A DNA stretch of 9,442 bases from Natronomonas sp. (GCA_007135435.1 SLIW01000409.1:1-9442), one strand, 5' to 3'. Positions 1 through 6,969 are shown, counted from the first letter of the stretch. Translations and numbers: made by a program. Notes: generated by a model from the letters alone, not told the origin.

Positions 1-149
1 ATGTCTGGTTCGAAGAAAGCAGCCCAGCCACCTAATCATGCGAAGAGTTACCGCCCCTCGCACCGTCTGAGACGTGAGCGTTCTTCGGTATCGTCCGAGA
101 GGCACACCGGTGCTGTACCGACGAATGCTCGCCGATAGAGAGGCCCACC

Positions 150-989
150 ATGCCGAAAGCCACACCAGATCACGTGAATAACGAAATGGAGTCAGTCACA
201 TCTGCAGATGGGACTGAGATCACCTTTGAACGGACTGGGAGCGGGCCGCCGCTCGTGCTCGTGCATGGGGGTGGAGGGATCGATCACAGGCGGTGGGAAC
301 TATTTGGAGCCGTCCGTCCTGCCTTGGCCGAACACTTCACCGTTTACGCCATGGATCGGCGGGGTCGCGGCGAGAGTGGCGACGCCGACGAGTACGCACT
401 CGAACGGGAGTTCGAAGACGTCGTGACGGTCGTCGACGCAATCGACGAACCAGGTAACCTGTTCGGTCATTCCGATGGCGCGCTCCTCGCGCTGGAAGCG
501 GCGCTGCGTACCGACAATCTCCACACCCTCATTCTGTACGAACATTGGTTCGAGGTCGGCGACCACAAACTCGACTTCGATGACGAAATCGCTGACTTGG
601 AGGCTCTCATAGATGCGGGTGAAAACGAGCAGGCGCTCGTACTGACCCTCCGTGAAATGGCCGGGCTGACCCCGGAGAAATTCGAGCAGTTTCGCACCGC
701 CCCGATCTGGCAAGGGATGGTGGACGCGGCCCACACCATCCCCCGCGAAGCGCGAGCGACGACCGGGTACGAGTTCGATCCCGCTCGGTTCGCAGACATG
801 ACCACGCCGACCTTGGTGATGGTGGGCGGCGAGAGCCCGCAAATCTTGAAAGACGTGGCGGAAGCGACTGCCGATGCGCTCCCGAACAGCCGCGTCGTCA
901 CCTTCGAAGGGCATGGGCACCGGGCGATGGACACCGCGACGGATCGCTTCATCGACGAGCTACTCGCATTCATCGGTGAGACGGACTAA
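150..989 (+). CDS. Alpha/beta-fold hydrolase
   Basis: A 279-residue single-domain alpha/beta hydrolase, probably cytosolic, since no signal peptide or membrane segment is visible. Seen in order: an oxyanion-type His-Gly motif in VLVHGGGG (residues 36-43), the strand and turn YAMDRRGRGESGD (66-78), the nucleophile elbow GHSDG with Ser108 (106-110), and a C-terminal GHGH with His257 as the likely catalytic base. The usual catalytic Asp after strand 6 seems to be Glu228 in VGGESP. Length and layout match bacterial-type hydrolases of the proline iminopeptidase or haloperoxidase kind; the substrate cannot be read from sequence. The ATG at 150 has a purine-rich GAGAGG a few bases upstream. Met13 (codon at 186) is an alternative start, because residues 1-12 are not part of the fold. 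The gene stands alone; the cupin begins about 490 bases downstream. Family is certain, function unknown. Confidence 0.93.
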   Translation: MPKATPDHVNNEMESVTSADGTEITFERTGSGPPLVLVHGGGGIDHRRWELFGAVRPALAEHFTVYAMDRRGRGESGDADEYALEREFEDVVTVVDAIDEPGNLFGHSDGALLALEAALRTDNLHTLILYEHWFEVGDHKLDFDDEIADLEALIDAGENEQALVLTLREMAGLTPEKFEQFRTAPIWQGMVDAAHTIPREARATTGYEFDPARFADMTTPTLVMVGGESPQILKDVAEATADALPNSRVVTFEGHGHRAMDTATDRFIDELLAFIGETD

Positions 990-1007
990 CGCCTATTTTT
1001 CCGGCGT
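989..1007 (+). terminator. Possible terminator of the hydrolase gene
   Basis: Five-base inverted repeat ACGCC/GGCGT (989-993 and 1003-1007) begins at the last base of the stop codon and encloses a T-rich loop, TATTTTT at 994-1000. Haloarchaeal transcripts often end at U-rich tracts, so this is a reasonable stop site. The stem is short, and the tract lies in the loop rather than after the stem. Confidence 0.4.
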
Positions 1008-1254
1008 CTGTCTGCTATGCAATCCTCACAGACGGGTGGGTCACTGCTGATTCTGTGAAAGGACCGAATGGCCTGTGATGAATACATCCTCTGTATCTCG
1101 CACCCCCTTCCTCCCAGCTGTTGTCGCCACCTGAGGAATGGGAAACCGGATCAGCAATCGTGAGTCCGAAGTTATTTGTTCAGCCTCCTGCTGCCTTCGC
1201 CCTCAATTGCCGTCTGACTCGTGCGTTCCGACCAGTCTCTTGATCAGGAACGAA

Positions 1255-1285
1255 GTTGATTTGAACGGAGTGTCGCTAAATCAAC
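1255..1285. repeat. 8-base perfect inverted repeat
   Basis: GTTGATTT (1255-1262) and AAATCAAC (1278-1285) are exact reverse complements separated by 15 bases. It lies just upstream of the TATA-like TCTATAAAC at 1304. It could be a regulator site or part of a decayed mobile-element end; no second copy of the arms was noticed elsewhere in the window. Confidence 0.5.
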
Positions 1286-1447
1286 AGTTTATCTCCACAC
1301 ACATCTATAAACGAAAGGCAGAGGTTGTACGGTGGGATCTGGAAGCGATCAAATTCGCTCGCTATCTATGAATGCCTGAATATCCAAAACTGGAACCCCC
1401 CATCAGCCACCGTGCTGCGAAATCTGTGGAAGCTATGCTACTACTAG

Positions 1448-1455
1448 TTCATATC
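1448..1455 (+). promoter_or_regulatory. Putative TATA box for the cupin gene
   Basis: TTCATATC is centred about 26 bases before the cupin ATG at 1478. There is no Shine-Dalgarno-like sequence between box and start, which fits a leaderless haloarchaeal transcript. The stronger-looking TCTATAAAC at 1304-1312 is an alternative that would give a leader of about 140 bases. Confidence 0.4.
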
Positions 1456-1477
1456 CTCACGTGGCGTTCTGGTACGT

Positions 1478-1981
1478 ATGGTAACTACCACCAGTAAGGG
1501 AGCGGTTCCATCGGTGATGGGTGCGACCGACGGAGATGCCCTCTGGTCGGTTGGTGCGCTACTTGTCTTCAAGGCCGACGGTGAACGAACGGACGGCGCG
1601 TTCACGCTGGTAGAGCACACCGCCGCCGCTGGATACGAAACGCCATACCACGTCCACCACGGCGAGGACGAACTGTTCTACGTCCTCGACGGTGAGATTG
1701 ACTGCTACTACGGTGATGATGGTGAGAACGTGGTCCGAGCGGGTCCGGACGACACCGTCTTCCTCCCCCGAGACATCCCTCACGGCTTCCGTGTCGTAAG
1801 CGACGAGGAGTGTCGCATGCTCGTACAGGTGACGCCGGCGGGCCTCGAGAAGTTCTTCGAAGAAGTCGGTGCTCCTGCGGAGCGACTAGAGACGCCACCC
1901 CCAGCCGAACCAGATGTAGTGGCCTTGACTGCGGTCGCCACGAAGTACCAACTCGACATCCTCGGGCCACTCCCGGAGTAA
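1478..1981 (+). CDS. Single-domain cupin protein
   Basis: A 167-residue small cupin, a soluble beta-barrel likely to bind one metal ion. Cupin motif 1 is complete: His58-x-His60, four residues, Glu65, six residues, Gly72 (HVHHGEDELFYVLDG). Motif 2 runs from about Gly89 through FLPRDIPHG (95-103), with His102 as the fourth metal ligand. All four expected ligands (two His, Glu, His) are therefore present. The C-terminal extension (about 120-167) is a helix around LEKFFEEVG, a Pro-rich linker, and a tail TKYQLDILGPLPE resembling small bacterial cupins of the quercetinase-like type. Substrate and reaction are unknown: dioxygenase, isomerase or ligand-binding roles all occur in the superfamily. 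No neighbouring gene points to a pathway, although the hydrolase upstream lies on the same strand. Family certain, function open. Confidence 0.93.
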   Translation: MVTTTSKGAVPSVMGATDGDALWSVGALLVFKADGERTDGAFTLVEHTAAAGYETPYHVHHGEDELFYVLDGEIDCYYGDDGENVVRAGPDDTVFLPRDIPHGFRVVSDEECRMLVQVTPAGLEKFFEEVGAPAERLETPPPAEPDVVALTAVATKYQLDILGPLPE

Positions 1982-2221
1982 ATCGTATCGTCACCGAGAC
2001 GTACCAGTATCAACTCTGTTCGCTCGTCCGTCTCCGGATCAAGAGTAACGAATCCGACCGTTCACTGTGACGAACACGCACCGACTTTGCAGAGCGTCCG
2101 ACGTACGCGACCTGTTCTCGTCCCGTCCTGCGAATATCATCTATGGTCGATAGAATTCTCGTCGGTTCACGAGCAGGGCTGCTGACTAACTGGGCGAATA
2201 CTGTTCGCTCGGCATAATTGA

Positions 2222-2371
2222 GGTCGTGGTGCCGAACTCGTGCGCTGTATCCAGCAGTTCGCACCTCTCAACTCACGGTTCTCCCTGCCACTGGCTGAAT
2301 GGAGAGACTCACAAATCGAGGATCGAAGCACCCCAGAACGACAGATCGCCAACCTACGAACGGCTGTGTGA
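2222..2371 (+). pseudogene. Possible decayed gene fragment, unidentified
   Basis: A 49-codon frame between two stops has convincing protein character: helix-like GAELVRCIQQFAP (3-15), then LPLAEWRDSQIEDR and PERQIANLRTAV at its end. It lacks an ATG; the only in-frame candidate is GTG at codon 7. Just after the stop, the adjacent frame continues with DRIEEVHEASIRC (from about 2370), as a one-base frameshift would produce. Third-position G/C is weaker than in the real genes, as expected for decayed or foreign DNA. No family was recognised. It may be chance. Confidence 0.3.
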
Positions 2372-2710
2372 CAGGATCGAGGAGGTACACGAGGCATCGA
2401 TTCGATGTGTTATCCCACGTCCGGTATCCAGAACGACAGTTGTCTCGGTCACCGAGATTTTCGACAGAACAACGCCGGATCGAGCGAGCGGACTAACGCG
2501 GGGTCGACTCGGAGCGTGATGAGGACGGCCGGACGGGGATGAAAGGGGCGGTTCGTGCTCGTGCAGATAGACAGAGCGAGCGAGAACGTGCGGCGGGCAG
2601 GCAGTGACGTGCGAGGGAAGGGAGGGGCGCTCCGCGTAACGGTTCGTGCAGGCGCCCGGGTGGGCGACCCGTTCGTCCGTCCCACCACTCGACCGACGAC
2701 AGCAGCGGTG

Positions 2711-2754
2711 CCCCGACCCAACCCCGACCCAGCCGCGACCCACCCCCGAGCCCC
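2711..2754 (-). other. G-tract array, predicted G-quadruplex, 3' of fic
   Basis: Read on the minus strand, this segment has seven runs of three to five G. The four runs corresponding to plus-strand 2711-2714, 2717-2719, 2722-2725 and 2728-2730 are separated by two-base loops only, which meets the usual G-quadruplex pattern (at least G3 with loops of 1-7). The fic stop codon begins at 2766 and ends at 2764, so the array starts about 10 bases after it on the sense strand and would lie in the mRNA 3' end. CCCCGACCCA occurs twice in tandem (2711-2720, 2722-2731). The motif is seen; folding and any role in termination or stability are inferred. Confidence 0.6.
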
Positions 2755-2763
2755 TCACCTGTC

Positions 2764-3903
2764 TCACGGCGATGCCACGACGTCGAGGATCTCTGGCGCC
2801 TCGTAGACGCGGTACCGCTCCTCCCCGGCGATCTGCCTGACGATCCCGTCGGCCTCGAGCGCGTCGATCGCGTCGTAGACGGCCTGTCGCGATCGGCCGG
2901 TCGCCTCGATCGCCCGCGTGGCGGTCAGGTAGGGTGCCTCGAAGAGGTGGTCCACGACGTCCCTGGCTGCTGGCCGGTTCGGATAGCGCGAGCGGTACTG
3001 CTCCTGGAGCGACTGCAGCTGGACGCCGCAGTCGTAGGCGTCGATGGCCTGCTCGGCGATGGCGTTCAGGACGAACGTGATCCACTGCTCCCAGGCGCCG
3101 TCCCGGCTCACCTCGAGCAGGAAATCCAGGTACTGCTGGCGATGGCGGTTGAAGTACGCGCTCAGGTAGAGGTACGGTTCGGGCAGGAGCCCGGCGTCGT
3201 ACAGCTGGAGCATCATCAGCACGCGGCCGAGCCGGCCGTTGCCGTCGTAGAACGGGTGGATCGTCTCGAACTGGTAGTGGGTGATGGCGACGTCGATCAA
3301 CGGCGGGTACGATCCGGAATTGACGTACGAGACGAGCTGGTCCAGCAGGAGGTCGATCGTGTCCGGGTTCGCCGGGACGAATCGGGCGGTCGCCGCCGAG
3401 CCGTCGGGCGAGCCGATGTACACCGGGTCCTCCCGCAGCTCGCCCGGACGGGCGTCGTCGCCCCGCGTGTCGCTGAGCAGGGTCCCGTGGAGCTCGCAGA
3501 GCAACTCGACCGTGATCCCGCCGTCGGCTACCCGCTCGAAACCCTGCCTGATGGCGTCCACGTAGTTGTACGCCTCGCGGACGTCCGTGGAGTCCGCGGC
3601 CCCCCGCTCGGGCGAGCGGTCGATGTCATGGAGGATGATGTCGGAGACGGTGACGTTCGTTCCCTCTATCTGCGAGCTCATGGCCGCCTCGCGTACGACG
3701 AACGGCGCGATGAGCAGGTTCTGGTTGTCCAGGTTGCGGTGGAGGGTGGCCAGTCGCCCGAGCGCGTACTGGGCGTCGCCGTAGACCCGCAGGAGGTCGT
3801 CGGTGTACGCGACGTCCGGTGGAAGACTGTCGGGGCGATAATACGGCAGCCCGTCGTAGGGGGCGATCTTCCCGGGGCCGTCGGCGAACTCGTCGGCGTC
3901 CAT
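2764..3903 (-). CDS. Fic family protein with C-terminal winged helix
   Basis: A 379-residue Fic protein. Fic enzymes transfer AMP (sometimes another nucleotide-derived group) from ATP to a hydroxyl side chain of a target protein. The catalytic motif HPFYDGNGRLGR is complete at 216-227: His216 is the base, Asp220 coordinates Mg, and the GNGR loop binds phosphates. An N-terminal inhibitory helix with SSQIEG (76-81) matches (S/T)xxxE(G/N), so this is a class II (N-terminally autoinhibited) Fic, with Glu80 expected to block ATP until released. The flap region includes DPVYIGSPDG (159-168). Residues about 312-367 form a winged helix (TATRAIEATGRSRQAVYDAI, then the strands IVRQIAGEERYRVY), suggesting DNA binding. 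The ATG at 3903 lies 29 bases from a TATA box with no Shine-Dalgarno, so probably leaderless. No antitoxin gene is adjacent, which fits built-in inhibition. The target is unknown. Confidence 0.95.
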   Translation of the reverse strand: MDADEFADGPGKIAPYDGLPYYRPDSLPPDVAYTDDLLRVYGDAQYALGRLATLHRNLDNQNLLIAPFVVREAAMSSQIEGTNVTVSDIILHDIDRSPERGAADSTDVREAYNYVDAIRQGFERVADGGITVELLCELHGTLLSDTRGDDARPGELREDPVYIGSPDGSAATARFVPANPDTIDLLLDQLVSYVNSGSYPPLIDVAITHYQFETIHPFYDGNGRLGRVLMMLQLYDAGLLPEPYLYLSAYFNRHRQQYLDFLLEVSRDGAWEQWITFVLNAIAEQAIDAYDCGVQLQSLQEQYRSRYPNRPAARDVVDHLFEAPYLTATRAIEATGRSRQAVYDAIDALEADGIVRQIAGEERYRVYEAPEILDVVASP

Positions 3904-3926
3904 CCTGACGTAGCCTTCTCGCGCGG

Positions 3927-3937
3927 CTATCTAAATC
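3927..3937 (-). promoter_or_regulatory. TATA box of fic
   Basis: On the minus strand GATTTAGATAG is centred about 29 bases before the fic ATG and is preceded by a purine-rich ACAGAA that could serve as the BRE. The core GATTTAGA is identical to the box before the SDR gene at 7946-7953, supporting it as a real promoter element. Confidence 0.65.
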
Positions 3938-3965
3938 TTCTGTTCGCGTTGAAAATTGATTTAGA
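3930..3965. promoter_or_regulatory. Inverted repeat enclosing the fic TATA box
   Basis: TCTAAATC (3930-3937) and GATTTAGA (3958-3965) are perfect 8-base reverse complements separated by 20 bases, giving a repeat period of 28 bases. One arm is the fic TATA element. The other is the same element facing right. This may be an operator (for example for the winged helix of the Fic protein itself) or two divergent TATA boxes. No convincing plus-strand gene follows it. Confidence 0.45.
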
Positions 3966-4480
3966 GTGGGGTCGATGTGTTTCGAGTCAGCCATTCTTCT
4001 GTTTAGCGGACTTGTGGTCTGGTTCTCGCCGCGCTTAGTCTGTAGTATGTGCCGCCGATTTGTGGCAGCCGGTTCCATCGTGCCATCCCCTCGGACCTTC
4101 GTCCGCCCTCCACGTCCCACCGTTTCGGCGAATGCGCACAGCTTGCACACCGTCTCTCGAACGCGAGGCGTCAGTCGTGGCTCGTGTCGCCGCCGAGGCG
4201 CTCCTCGAGTGTCGGTGGTTCAGGTACGCGGCACCCTCGACAGCACCGAAGATCTCGTCCTCCGTACCAAACCCACGCTTCTCAGTGGACCCCGCGCGAC
4301 CCACTCACAGGGGTCGCCGTGCGCCACGTGGCACCCAGTGTGGATCGTCGCGGTGTTCGCCCATCACCCAGTCGTCGTCCGCTTACGCTACAGTTTGGGG
4401 CTGCTCCAAGACATCGACAGCGATGCACGCTTCGCCGACTGCAGTCCAGTCGTCCCTCGAGGCCGTGACGGACGCGGGGC
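3966..4480. other. Gap between fic and the sensor kinase
   Basis: About 515 bases with no confident gene. Frames on both strands are rich in Arg, Ser and Pro, as expected of non-coding GC-rich DNA. The one protein-like part is the broken minus-strand fragment at 4171-4304. A 10-base palindrome GACTGCAGTC lies at 4437-4446, 35 bases past the kinase stop codon. No U-rich terminator for the kinase was seen close to its stop. Confidence 0.55.
4171..4304 (-). pseudogene. Possible frameshifted gene remnant, unidentified
   Basis: From a GTG at 4304, directly after an in-frame stop, the minus strand reads a protein-like stretch with GFGTEDEIFGAVEGAAYL. The same frame then turns into unnatural Arg/Ser-rich sequence. 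Starting at about that point the neighbouring frame becomes protein-like, reading PPTLEERLGGDTSHD and ending with TGA at 4171-4173. A single-base frameshift near 4225-4235 would join both into an acidic, haloarchaeal-looking C-terminus. No family recognised. It is too short to exclude chance. Confidence 0.3.
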
Positions 4481-6841
4481 TCACCTCGCGACACGACCCG
4501 TGGATTCGAGCGACGCCTCGCCGCTCTCAGTGTGGATCTCGAACCGCGCACCACCCTCGTGGCCCTCCGTGAGGTGGACGTCCCACCCGTGTGCCTCGGC
4601 GACGCGCTCGACGATGGAGAGGCCCAGGCCGGTCCCGGCGTCGTCGGTCGAGTAGCCCATGTCGAACACGTGGTCCCGATGTTCGTCGGGGATCCCGACG
4701 CCGTCGTCCTCGAGGTAGAACCCGCTCCCCTCGTCCAGATCGCCGATCGTCACGGTCACGTCATCCCCTCCGTGTTCGACCGCGTTCTGGACGAGGTTCC
4801 GGAGGAGCTGCTGGAGCCGGCTCCGGTCCGCACGGACCGTCGTCTGGGTCTCGAAGACGAGCGAGGCATCGCCCATGTCGAGGTTCCCGCAACAGCCCTC
4901 ACACGCCTCCTCGAGGGCAATCGGCCTCGATTCGTCCACCGTCTCGCCGTCGCGGGCGAGCGCCAGGATGTCCTCGATCAGGGTCTCCATCCGGTCCAGG
5001 GCGTCGCCGAGGCGCTCGAGGTGCTCGCGTTGCTCGGAGTGTTCGGGGTGCTCGGCCGTGGGCGCCTCGAAGGCGAGCTCGAGTCGCCCCTGGGCCACGT
5101 TCAGCGGTCCGCGCAGGTCGTGGGAGACGATGCCCGCGAACTCGTCGAGCCGTTCGTTCTGCCACTCGAGCGATCTCTCCCGGTCCTTCTGCTCGGTGAT
5201 GTCCTTCAGGACGATCTGGGCGGCCGCCTCGTCCTGGTAGGTCACCGGGACCGCCGTCAGGATGACCTCCTTCCGGTTCCCCTCACGATCGACGAGCGAC
5301 CGTTCGATCGACGAGAGGGATTCGTCGGATTCCAGGACCGCCCGGAGGTTGGTAGAAGCCTCGTCCCGTTCGGACGGGTGGACGAACTCCAGGACCGACT
5401 CGCCGAGGAGGGTCGCCTGATCGGCGGCCCGCGCGAACGAGACGGCGGCGTCGTTGACGTAGACGAGCTCGCCGTCGCCGTCGCAGAGCGCGATCGGGAC
5501 CGGCGCGTTCTCGACGAGGTTGCGGTACCGCTCCCGGCTCTGTTCGAGCTCCCGTTCGCGCTCCCGGCGTTCGGTGACGTCCCTGACGATGCCGACGGTC
5601 CCGCGGAACTCCTCGTCGATGGGCCGGAGGGTGAGGTGTATCTCGACGAGCCGTGGCTCTCCCTCGGGCGGCCGGAGCTCGGTCTGGTACCACGCCTCCT
5701 CGCGGTCGCTGGACGACGAGAGCATCTCGCGGACGCTGTCGAGGTACCAGTTGACGACGTCGTCGTCGAAGAGCCCCTCCATGACGAAGGTGAGGAACGA
5801 CTCGCCGAGGGCGTCGTCGATCGAGCGGCCGACGAGGTCCGCCGCTCGCTCGTTCGCCAGTTCGACGTTGGCGTCGGCGTCCAGGACGAAGACGCCCTCC
5901 GGGACGGTCTCGACCGCCGTCCGGTGTCGCTCCAGGGTCTGTCGGGTCTCGGCGGCGAAGATCGCCTGGGCGGTGTCGCCGGCGATCTCGTCGAGCATGG
6001 CCCGCTCGGCCCCGTCGAAGTGCTCCGGCGCGGCCGCGTAGAGGACGAGGACGCCGAACTCGGTGCCGTGGTAGGTGATCGGGACGATGGCCGCCTCCCG
6101 GTACGAGACCGGCGGGTGGTCGTCCCAGACGACCGGCGTCGAGTCGGAGGGGGTCGTGACGGTCAGGTCCCCGCGCCGGAGCGTCTCGCGGATCGTCGTC
6201 TCGCCGTCCGGTCGGTCCGCCAGCGAGATCGGGGGGACGACGTCCGCGTCCACGCCGGCGACCGTCCGCGGCTCGATCCGGGTCCGCTCGGCGTCGTAGT
6301 CGCCCATCCAGGCGAGCCGATACGGGTCCGCCTCCGCGAACCGTTCGGTGACGGACGTCTCGATCTCGTCGCGGGTCGTCGACTGCACCAGCGAGTGGTT
6401 GACGTCCCGGAGGAGCGTGAGGATGCGCTCCTGCTTGGCCGCCAGCCGTTCGGCGCGGTGCTGGGTGACGACGTTCACGATCCGGTTGGCCAGCAGTTCG
6501 TAGTCCTCGGTGCCCGACTCCTTCTGGAGGTAGTCGGTGACGCCGGCGGAGATCGCGTCGCTGGCGACCTCCTCGGAGCCCTTCCCGGTGAAGAGGATGA
6601 ACGGGACCTCCGGGTCGTCCTCGCGGACGGCCTCGAGGAACTCGATCCCGTTCCGTCCGGGCATGTCGTAGTCGGAGACGACGCAGTCGACCGGCGACTC
6701 CGCGAGGCGCTCCAGGCCCTCGTCGGCGGAGTGTGCGGTCTCGACGTCGATCCGCCCGTCGTGGCGCTCGAGGAACGTCGCCGTCAGGTCGGCCACGTCC
6801 GGGTCGTCGTCGACGTGCAGTACCCGGATCGACTCACTCAT
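4481..6841 (-). CDS. Hybrid sensor: receiver-GAF-PAS-PAS-histidine kinase
   Basis: A soluble 786-residue signalling protein. The N-terminal receiver (about 4-120) has the acidic cluster DDD (11-13), phosphoacceptor Asp57 in SDYDMPG, Thr85 and Lys107. A GAF domain (about 139-300) follows, then two PAS domains (about 306-425 and 435-552), each ending in a short charged coiled linker. The kinase core has the H-box SHDLRGPLN with His574, N-box with Asn686 in QNAVEHG, G1 box DDGVGIP (712-718) and G2 box GTGLGLS (736-742), so it should be active. There are no membrane helices, so input is cytosolic (ligand, redox or another kinase acting on the receiver). CEGCC at 647-651 (Cys 647, 650, 651) is unusual in a Cys-poor proteome. 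ATG 6841 is chosen because residues 2-8 already enter the receiver. GTG at 6874 (11 residues longer) is an alternative, with GGAGG 13 bases before it. No separate response regulator is adjacent, so its output partner is unknown. Confidence 0.93.
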   Translation of the reverse strand: MSESIRVLHVDDDPDVADLTATFLERHDGRIDVETAHSADEGLERLAESPVDCVVSDYDMPGRNGIEFLEAVREDDPEVPFILFTGKGSEEVASDAISAGVTDYLQKESGTEDYELLANRIVNVVTQHRAERLAAKQERILTLLRDVNHSLVQSTTRDEIETSVTERFAEADPYRLAWMGDYDAERTRIEPRTVAGVDADVVPPISLADRPDGETTIRETLRRGDLTVTTPSDSTPVVWDDHPPVSYREAAIVPITYHGTEFGVLVLYAAAPEHFDGAERAMLDEIAGDTAQAIFAAETRQTLERHRTAVETVPEGVFVLDADANVELANERAADLVGRSIDDALGESFLTFVMEGLFDDDVVNWYLDSVREMLSSSSDREEAWYQTELRPPEGEPRLVEIHLTLRPIDEEFRGTVGIVRDVTERRERERELEQSRERYRNLVENAPVPIALCDGDGELVYVNDAAVSFARAADQATLLGESVLEFVHPSERDEASTNLRAVLESDESLSSIERSLVDREGNRKEVILTAVPVTYQDEAAAQIVLKDITEQKDRERSLEWQNERLDEFAGIVSHDLRGPLNVAQGRLELAFEAPTAEHPEHSEQREHLERLGDALDRMETLIEDILALARDGETVDESRPIALEEACEGCCGNLDMGDASLVFETQTTVRADRSRLQQLLRNLVQNAVEHGGDDVTVTIGDLDEGSGFYLEDDGVGIPDEHRDHVFDMGYSTDDAGTGLGLSIVERVAEAHGWDVHLTEGHEGGARFEIHTESGEASLESTGRVAR

Positions 6842-6947
6842 CGCGATCGGCCGACCGGACCGTGCCGCGGACACCCTGTTCTCGGATCCTCCGTTCCCCG
6901 ACGAGCCCGGACCTGGCGGTGAGACGGCTCCCCGTTCCCGTATTCAT
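6834..6947 (-). CDS. Possible 37-residue leader peptide of the kinase gene
   Basis: ATG at 6947 lies about 26 bases downstream of the TATA-like TTTTATTG, where transcription would be expected to start, so this frame would be translated without a leader. It codes 37 residues (begins MNTGTGSRL) and its TGA at 6834-6836 overlaps the kinase start in the arrangement gATGAGTGAg, an 8-base overlap typical of coupled translation. The product is basic and Arg-rich, unlike other haloarchaeal proteins, so the peptide itself may be meaningless; it may act only as a regulatory upstream frame, or be chance. Confidence 0.3.
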   Translation of the reverse strand: MNTGTGSRLTARSGLVGERRIREQGVRGTVRSADRDE

Positions 6948-6969
6948 GGCAGGATCATCGGCAAGCGAC

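Larger units (their letters stand above)
1008..1477. other. AT-richer stretch without a confident gene
   Basis: About 470 bases between hydrolase and cupin, visibly richer in A+T than the flanking genes. It holds an 8-base inverted repeat (1255-1285), a good TATA-like box TCTATAAAC (1304-1312) and two weak short frames on the plus strand. One is 1138-1371 (77 residues), whose C-terminal half is basic and looks somewhat protein-like. The other is 1372-1497 (41 residues, a hydrophobic AMLLLVHILTW segment at 21-31), starting directly after the TGA of the first and overlapping the cupin start by 20 bases. Neither has haloarchaeal composition or a recognisable domain, so I do not call them genes. 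Confidence 0.5.
1982..2763. other. Gene-poor gap between cupin and fic
   Basis: About 780 bases without a confident gene. Left part (1982-2500): mixed composition, a protein-like broken fragment at 2222-2371, a 12-base direct repeat CCAGAACGACAG at 2333-2344 and 2428-2439, and a 13-base palindrome CATCGATTCGATG at 2395-2407. Right part (2500-2763): very GC-rich, with CGGTTCGTGC at 2549-2558 repeated at 2640-2649 and the C-tract array at 2711-2754. The open frames here have unnatural Arg/Ser/Pro-rich composition. Confidence 0.6.

Noticed and set aside
1..138. 45-codon plus-strand frame starting at base 1 (MSGSKKAAQPP...)
   Set aside because: Basic, low-complexity composition unlike haloarchaeal proteins. 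The ATG coincides with the window edge, and nothing upstream can be seen.
2354..3085. 243-codon minus-strand frame overlapping the fic 3' end and gap
   Set aside because: Overlaps the fic coding sequence in another frame and is extremely Arg/Pro-rich; no domain.
2947..4038. 363-codon plus-strand frame opposite fic
   Set aside because: Antisense shadow of a clear Fic gene; Val/Arg/Asp-rich with no domain.
4532..6922. 796-codon open frame on the plus strand opposite the kinase
   Set aside because: It mirrors the kinase gene almost completely, has no recognisable domains and has the Arg/Asp/Val-rich repetitive look of an antisense shadow, common in GC-rich DNA.
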